Position numbers and translations under genes: made by a program. A stretch of 7,882 bases of DNA. It comes from Desulfobulbaceae bacterium UBA2213. Its GTDB lineage: Bacteria > Desulfobacterota > Desulfobulbia > Desulfobulbales > Desulfocapsaceae. The notes beneath the pieces are model-generated. The model made no database searches. It saw nothing but the letters and a program-made list of their open reading frames with translations, and was not told where the DNA came from. Shown here piece after piece: positions 5,563-7,882 of this stretch; the stretch's first letter is position 1; every line of letters starts with the position of its first letter. Location of the stretch: positions 1 to 7,882 of the forward strand of contig DCUN01000017.1 of NCBI GenBank assembly GCA_002327225.1, in the 5' to 3' direction.

Positions 5563-6402
5563 TCAACAACCTTCGATGGCAGCCTTCTTCGGGGTTTTTG
5601 TTTCCTTGATTTGAGCTTCCTCGACGGTCATGTTGTTGGTCACGCCCTTTACACCTCGAACGTCGCTCACGAATTTGGTGGCGAGATCCTTTTCAGCCGC
5701 GTTCTTGGCCTTGCCATCCAACGTGACCACGCCATCTTTGGTTTTGACACTGGTTTTGAAACCACTGGTCGAACGATGATAGAGCAAGGACGTCTTGACC
5801 AGGGCGGTGATTGACGCGTCATCAATTGCTTCGCCCATGGCACCTATCTTCTGACCCATCGATTTTGTCCCTGGTTCGATGGCGGCAGCTGCCACTGTCA
5901 TCTCATTTTGAACGGCCTTGACGCCTTCCACATCCTTGGCGTATTCGGTGGCGAGATCCTTCTGGGCTCTACTGGAAGCCTCGCCGCGCAAGGTGACGGT
6001 ACCATTGTCTGCAATGACCTCAGTCTCGCTGGCGCTCAAGTTCCGATGGAACAAAAAGGTGGCCTTCACTTTGGCCACGAGCCACGCATCGGTATACACA
6101 GCTGGAACTTCACCATCATCTTCCAGCTTGTTGTCCACGCTGGTAACTCCGGGCAGGCTGGCAACAGTCTCCTGGGCCAATGATTTGTGAGCTTCACCGG
6201 AAACAGTCCCGGTCAAGGTGGCAGCGCCATCCTTGGACTCGACTTTAATGTTATCGTCCTTGAGGTAGGTCTTGAAGACATACGATTGTTGCGCCGATGA
6301 TTCGATCCGGTCATCAGTCTCGGAGGCGAACAGAGGGGCATTGCATAAAAACAGAGAGGCCATAGCCACGATCAGGGACAAACGATACGTTTTTTTTTGC
6401 AT
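5563..6402 (-). CDS. Periplasmic protein with three BON domains (OsmY-like)
   Basis: 279 residues. The Sec signal peptide is 1-26 (cleavage likely at LFA-SE; no lipobox). Three BON domains follow at about 29-97, 104-171 and 193-261. Each has the family pattern: an alternating strand, then V/ATLxG, a helix with KxLA, then GVxxVxNxM. Domains two and three are close copies (FHRNLS/YHRSTS, DLATEYAKDVEGVKAV/DLATKFVSDVRGVKGV) with a 90-codon repeat unit, and 15 identical bases recur at 5677-5691 and 5947-5961. BON domains are thought to bind phospholipid or membrane surfaces; E. coli OsmY has two and is induced by osmotic stress. AAGGAG stands 10 bases before ATG 6402, and an A9 run lies within codons 2-5. 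A consensus sigma-54 promoter lies about 135-150 bases upstream, so induction by the divergent activator is likely. Confidence 0.9.
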   Translation of the reverse strand: MQKKTYRLSLIVAMASLFLCNAPLFASETDDRIESSAQQSYVFKTYLKDDNIKVESKDGAATLTGTVSGEAHKSLAQETVASLPGVTSVDNKLEDDGEVPAVYTDAWLVAKVKATFLFHRNLSASETEVIADNGTVTLRGEASSRAQKDLATEYAKDVEGVKAVQNEMTVAAAAIEPGTKSMGQKIGAMGEAIDDASITALVKTSLLYHRSTSGFKTSVKTKDGVVTLDGKAKNAAEKDLATKFVSDVRGVKGVTNNMTVEEAQIKETKTPKKAAIEGC

Positions 6403-6473
6403 GGTTTTTTTACTCCTTATTTGGGTGTTTTTTTTTTAGTTCCCTAAAAGTACTTTTTTAGGGTGTTTTTTTT
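6390..6473 (-). repeat. Cluster of five A-tracts across the BON leader and first codons
   Basis: On the minus strand there are runs of A8 (6473-6466), A6 (6459-6454), A10 (6437-6428), A7 (6411-6405, inside the ribosome-binding-site spacer) and A9 (6398-6390, codons 2-5). GGGTG plus T8 occurs as a direct repeat on the plus strand at 6423-6435 and 6461-6473. Length changes in A7 would alter ribosome-binding-site spacing, and changes in A9 would shift the reading frame. Curved DNA is another possible role. Confidence 0.5.
6442..6463 (-). promoter_or_regulatory. Hairpin in the BON 5' leader
   Basis: Minus-strand RNA would read CCCUAAAA, a six-base loop AAGUAC, then UUUUAGGG: a perfect 8-bp stem about 40 bases before the BON start codon. 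The stop codon (UAA) of a short upstream frame lies within the left arm, which would let translation of that frame affect the fold. No T-tract directly follows, so a leader structure is likelier than a terminator. Confidence 0.4.
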
Positions 6474-6517
6474 ACCTGAGTTGGATGGGGTGCCACGACA
6501 GGATTGTTTCTGCTCAT
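6458..6517 (-). CDS. Candidate 19-codon leader ORF upstream of the BON gene
   Basis: It reads MSRNNPVVAPHPTQVKKTP and stops at TAA. AAAAGGAGG stands three bases before its ATG, a strong but rather close ribosome binding site. The predicted sigma-54 transcription start (about 6525) falls inside that GGAGG, so the mRNA would begin just before the start codon and the site may not work well. The peptide resembles no family known to me. Chance occurrence is quite possible. Confidence 0.25.
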   Translation of the reverse strand: MSRNNPVVAPHPTQVKKTP

Positions 6518-6535
6518 GCGCCTCCTTTTGATTTA

Positions 6536-6551
6536 AGCAATCTCCGTGCCA
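6536..6551 (-). promoter_or_regulatory. Sigma-54 (-24/-12) promoter reading into the BON gene
   Basis: The minus strand reads CTGGCACGGAGATTGCTT. This matches the RpoN consensus YTGGCACG-N4-TTGCW at every fixed position, with GG and GC exactly ten bases apart. Taking the C at 6537 as -12 places the transcription start near 6525, giving a leader of about 122 bases before ATG 6402. Transcription from it would need an AAA+ activator; one is encoded divergently from 7050. Confidence 0.85.
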
Positions 6552-6652
6552 GGTTCCAGATGTCAGCGTTGCATCACCCATTGTCTTGTTTTTTGGGAAT
6601 AAATAGCTGGGAAAGGATTGGGATGGCTGTCAGCAACGGCCGCATGGAAATG

Positions 6653-6681
6653 GTCATATTTCACCGGTGGTCAAATATGAC
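6653..6681. promoter_or_regulatory. 29-base dyad, candidate upstream activator (enhancer) site
   Basis: GTCATATTT (6653-6661) and AAATATGAC (6673-6681) are perfect reverse complements, and three of the five inner base pairs also match around a central G at 6667. The centre lies about 142 bases upstream of the predicted sigma-54 start, inside the usual 80-200-base window for bacterial enhancer-binding proteins. A C/T-rich run (TCTTTTTCC) follows on the plus strand, so a plus-strand terminator is an alternative, but no gene precedes it. Confidence 0.55.
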
Positions 6682-6929
6682 TCTTTTTCCGGTCTGTTTG
6701 GTATTGCTGGAGGGGAGAGGATATGTGATTCATCCACTGATATTGTGCGGTTCCCCTTGACTTGTTATGTCGAAAAAAGAGGAGGGTCGGCGGGGAGGTG
6801 GCAAGCGAAAGGTTTAGGGCGCAAGCTTGCTGTCTGGCTGAGAGATGTCGGGCCTCAGCTCTCGGGACGATTTCTGGAGAAGAGTCTCAATTTTCCCATT
6901 TTTCTGTTGAAGATCCTTTTCTTATTTTC

Positions 6930-6960
6930 TTGTAACTCAATAAAAAAAACATGATATAAA
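6930..6960 (+). promoter_or_regulatory. Candidate sigma-70-type promoter for the activator gene
   Basis: TTGTAA (6930-6935) is followed by GATATA (6953-6958) at a 17-base spacing, or TATAAA (6955-6960) at 19, in a strongly A/T-rich stretch about 90 bases before the activator start codon. The spacer contains an A8 run. The match is moderate; it was chosen by eye as the best candidate in this interval. Confidence 0.35.
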
Positions 6961-7049
6961 ATCAGTTGTGCTTGTTGTGTTCTTTTTAACTTGTTTACAC
7001 GTCGATTGAGCCTTCAGCGTATGTCTTTCCGATGAACAGTTGAGGTGGC

Positions 7050-7882
7050 ATGATGAAAGTGGAGAGTAACACCAAGAAATCTGCGGGCGATGCCTCAAGG
7101 GTGCAGACCTGTGCGGAAGTCTTTGACAACATCTTGGGTTCGGTCCGTGAACCTTTGGTGGTGCTTGATGCTGAATTGCAAGTGGTAAAGGCCAATTGTT
7201 CCTTTTATCAGACCTTTGCAATCAAGCCAGAAGAGACAGAGGGGATGTTGATGTATGATATTGGCCACCACCAATGGAATATCCCGGAGCTTCGAAGATT
7301 GCTTGAAGAGATCCTTCCTGAACATGCCGAATGCAATGACTTTGAAGTGGAACATACCTTTGAGACCGTCGGCCGCAAGATACTCCATGTAAACGCCAGA
7401 CGGATTCACACAATACCGAGCCAGACCCCTCTGATCCTTTTGGCCATTGAGGATGTGACGGCGCGGGAAGAGCAGAAAAGAGATCTTGAGGAGCTTGTTC
7501 AGACGCGCACCTTCGAACTTGTCCAGGCCAGGATAGAGGCGGAAACAAGAAAACAGGCAGCTGAAACCGCCCTTGCCGAAGTAGAAAAGCTGCAACGGCA
7601 ACTGGAAGCGGAGCGGGCCTATCTGCAAGAAGAAATCAAGCTGGCCTGCAATCATGAGAAAATTATCGGTCAAAGTGACGGGCTCAAATACGTGCTCTAT
7701 AAAATTGAGCAGATTGCCGCAAGCGATACCACCGTATTGATTCTTGGTGAGACGGGAACCGGTAAAGAGCTGGCCGCCCGGGCTATTCACGGTTTGAGCC
7801 TGCGCCACAAGCGGGCCCTGGTCAAGGTGAACTGTGCCGCACTGCCCTCAAACCTCATTGAAAGCGAATTGTTCGGTCATGA
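7050..7882 (+). CDS. PAS-AAA+ sigma-54-dependent transcriptional activator (partial, 3' end cut)
   Basis: The visible 277 residues show a bacterial enhancer-binding protein. A PAS domain covers about 22-138 (VREPLVVLDAELQVVKANCSF at its start, LLAIEDVTARE at its end). It is followed by a charged coiled coil at about 138-200 and the sigma-54 AAA+ ATPase from about 203 (KIIGQSDGLKYVL). Walker A is GETGTGKE (233-240), followed by VKVNCAALPSNLIESELFGH. The window ends before the GAFTGA loop that contacts sigma-54, Walker B and the DNA-binding helix-turn-helix. No receiver domain is present, so control is probably by a PAS ligand or redox cue and not by phosphorylation. Two adjacent in-frame ATGs (7050, 7053) follow GAGG; 7053 has the better spacing (seven bases). 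It is divergent from the BON gene, which has a sigma-54 promoter, and is the obvious candidate to activate it. Confidence 0.9.
   Translation, partial: MMKVESNTKKSAGDASRVQTCAEVFDNILGSVREPLVVLDAELQVVKANCSFYQTFAIKPEETEGMLMYDIGHHQWNIPELRRLLEEILPEHAECNDFEVEHTFETVGRKILHVNARRIHTIPSQTPLILLAIEDVTAREEQKRDLEELVQTRTFELVQARIEAETRKQAAETALAEVEKLQRQLEAERAYLQEEIKLACNHEKIIGQSDGLKYVLYKIEQIAASDTTVLILGETGTGKELAARAIHGLSLRHKRALVKVNCAALPSNLIESELFGH

Larger units (their letters stand above)
6474..7049. other. Divergent control region without a recognised protein gene
   Basis: This 576-base stretch separates the BON leader from the activator. Open frames of up to about 95 codons exist on the plus strand (from 6485 and 6667), but they have no good ribosome binding site and no protein-like pattern, so I leave them out. 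It contains a sigma-54 promoter, a 29-base dyad, an exact palindrome GCAAGCTTGC at 6821-6830 and an A/T-rich activator promoter candidate. The part at 6780-6890 is G-rich with several short inverted repeats and could hold a structured RNA; I cannot name one. Confidence 0.5.

Noticed and set aside
5378..5569. 63-codon minus-strand frame across the BON-DUF3309 gap
   Set aside because: It runs through the 14-bp hairpin and overlaps the DUF3309 gene in another frame; the DUF3309 reading has a recognisable family pattern and a better ribosome binding site.
6487..6499. Second possible -24 element on the minus strand (TGGCACCCC)
   Set aside because: The bases ten positions after GG are AA, not GC, so the -12 element is missing.
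6780..6870. Sequence reminiscent of a c-di-GMP (GEMM) riboswitch: GGCAAGCGAAAGG then GGGCGCAAGC
   Set aside because: Only scattered core-like words match. The required paired stems and the GGACGCAAAGCC block could not be laid out, so I do not call a riboswitch. A covariance-model scan would settle it.
6485..6954. Two overlapping plus-strand frames of 91 and 95 codons in the divergent region
   Set aside because: Neither has a good ribosome binding site or a protein-like pattern. They overlap the sigma-54 promoter and the dyad, which explain this region better.
7095..7808. 237-codon minus-strand open frame opposite the activator
   Set aside because: It is the complement of a clear PAS-AAA+ coding sequence with Walker A, and its own translation shows no recognisable domain.

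Overview
The window reads as chromosomal DNA of a Gram-negative bacterium. It carries a type V autotransporter, Sec-exported BON and Trp-rich proteins, inner-membrane YqjD/YqjE homologues, and a sigma-54 activator paired with a consensus -24/-12 promoter. The gene mix and protein style suggest Desulfobacterota/Geobacter-like relatives or another sediment proteobacterium. That placement is inference only; no marker gene is present. No tRNA, rRNA, CRISPR array or transposase was seen.

Layout. Nine recognised genes lie on the minus strand and one, cut by the right edge, on the plus strand. In minus-strand transcription order they are: a three-BON-domain periplasmic protein (6402-5563), a strong hairpin, a 52-aa DUF3309 protein (5451-5293), a possibly broken small frame, YqjD/DUF883 (5119-4823), YqjE/DUF1469 (4821-4432) and a 68-aa YqjK-position protein (4453-4247). 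After a gap come a secreted Trp/Tyr-rich protein (4081-3461), a 72-aa two-helix membrane protein (3388-3170), an ABM-fold protein (about 2991-2650) and an autotransporter (2493-319). The last 318 bases hold two hairpins, one of them terminator-like. On the plus strand from 7050 is a PAS-AAA+ sigma-54-dependent activator, truncated by the window end.

Main point. The 647-base divergent region between the BON gene and the activator has the parts of a sigma-54 control unit. A textbook -24/-12 element (6551-6536, minus strand) points at the BON gene. A long dyad (6653-6681) is centred about 142 bases upstream of the predicted start, where an enhancer site is expected. The divergent activator would supply the ATPase. 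BON (OsmY-like) and yqjDE genes belong to the RpoS general stress response in E. coli; here a similar envelope-stress set seems to be under sigma-54 control. The BON leader also has an 18-nt-scale string of A-tracts, an 8-bp hairpin and a 19-codon upstream frame whose stop lies in that hairpin.

Second point. The autotransporter frame lacks a usable signal peptide from its first in-frame ATG. An ATG 23 bases upstream, with a ribosome binding site, is one base out of frame across a run of six A. One extra A would give a classic signal peptide, so this is a frameshift, slippage or phase-variation site, or a sequence error.
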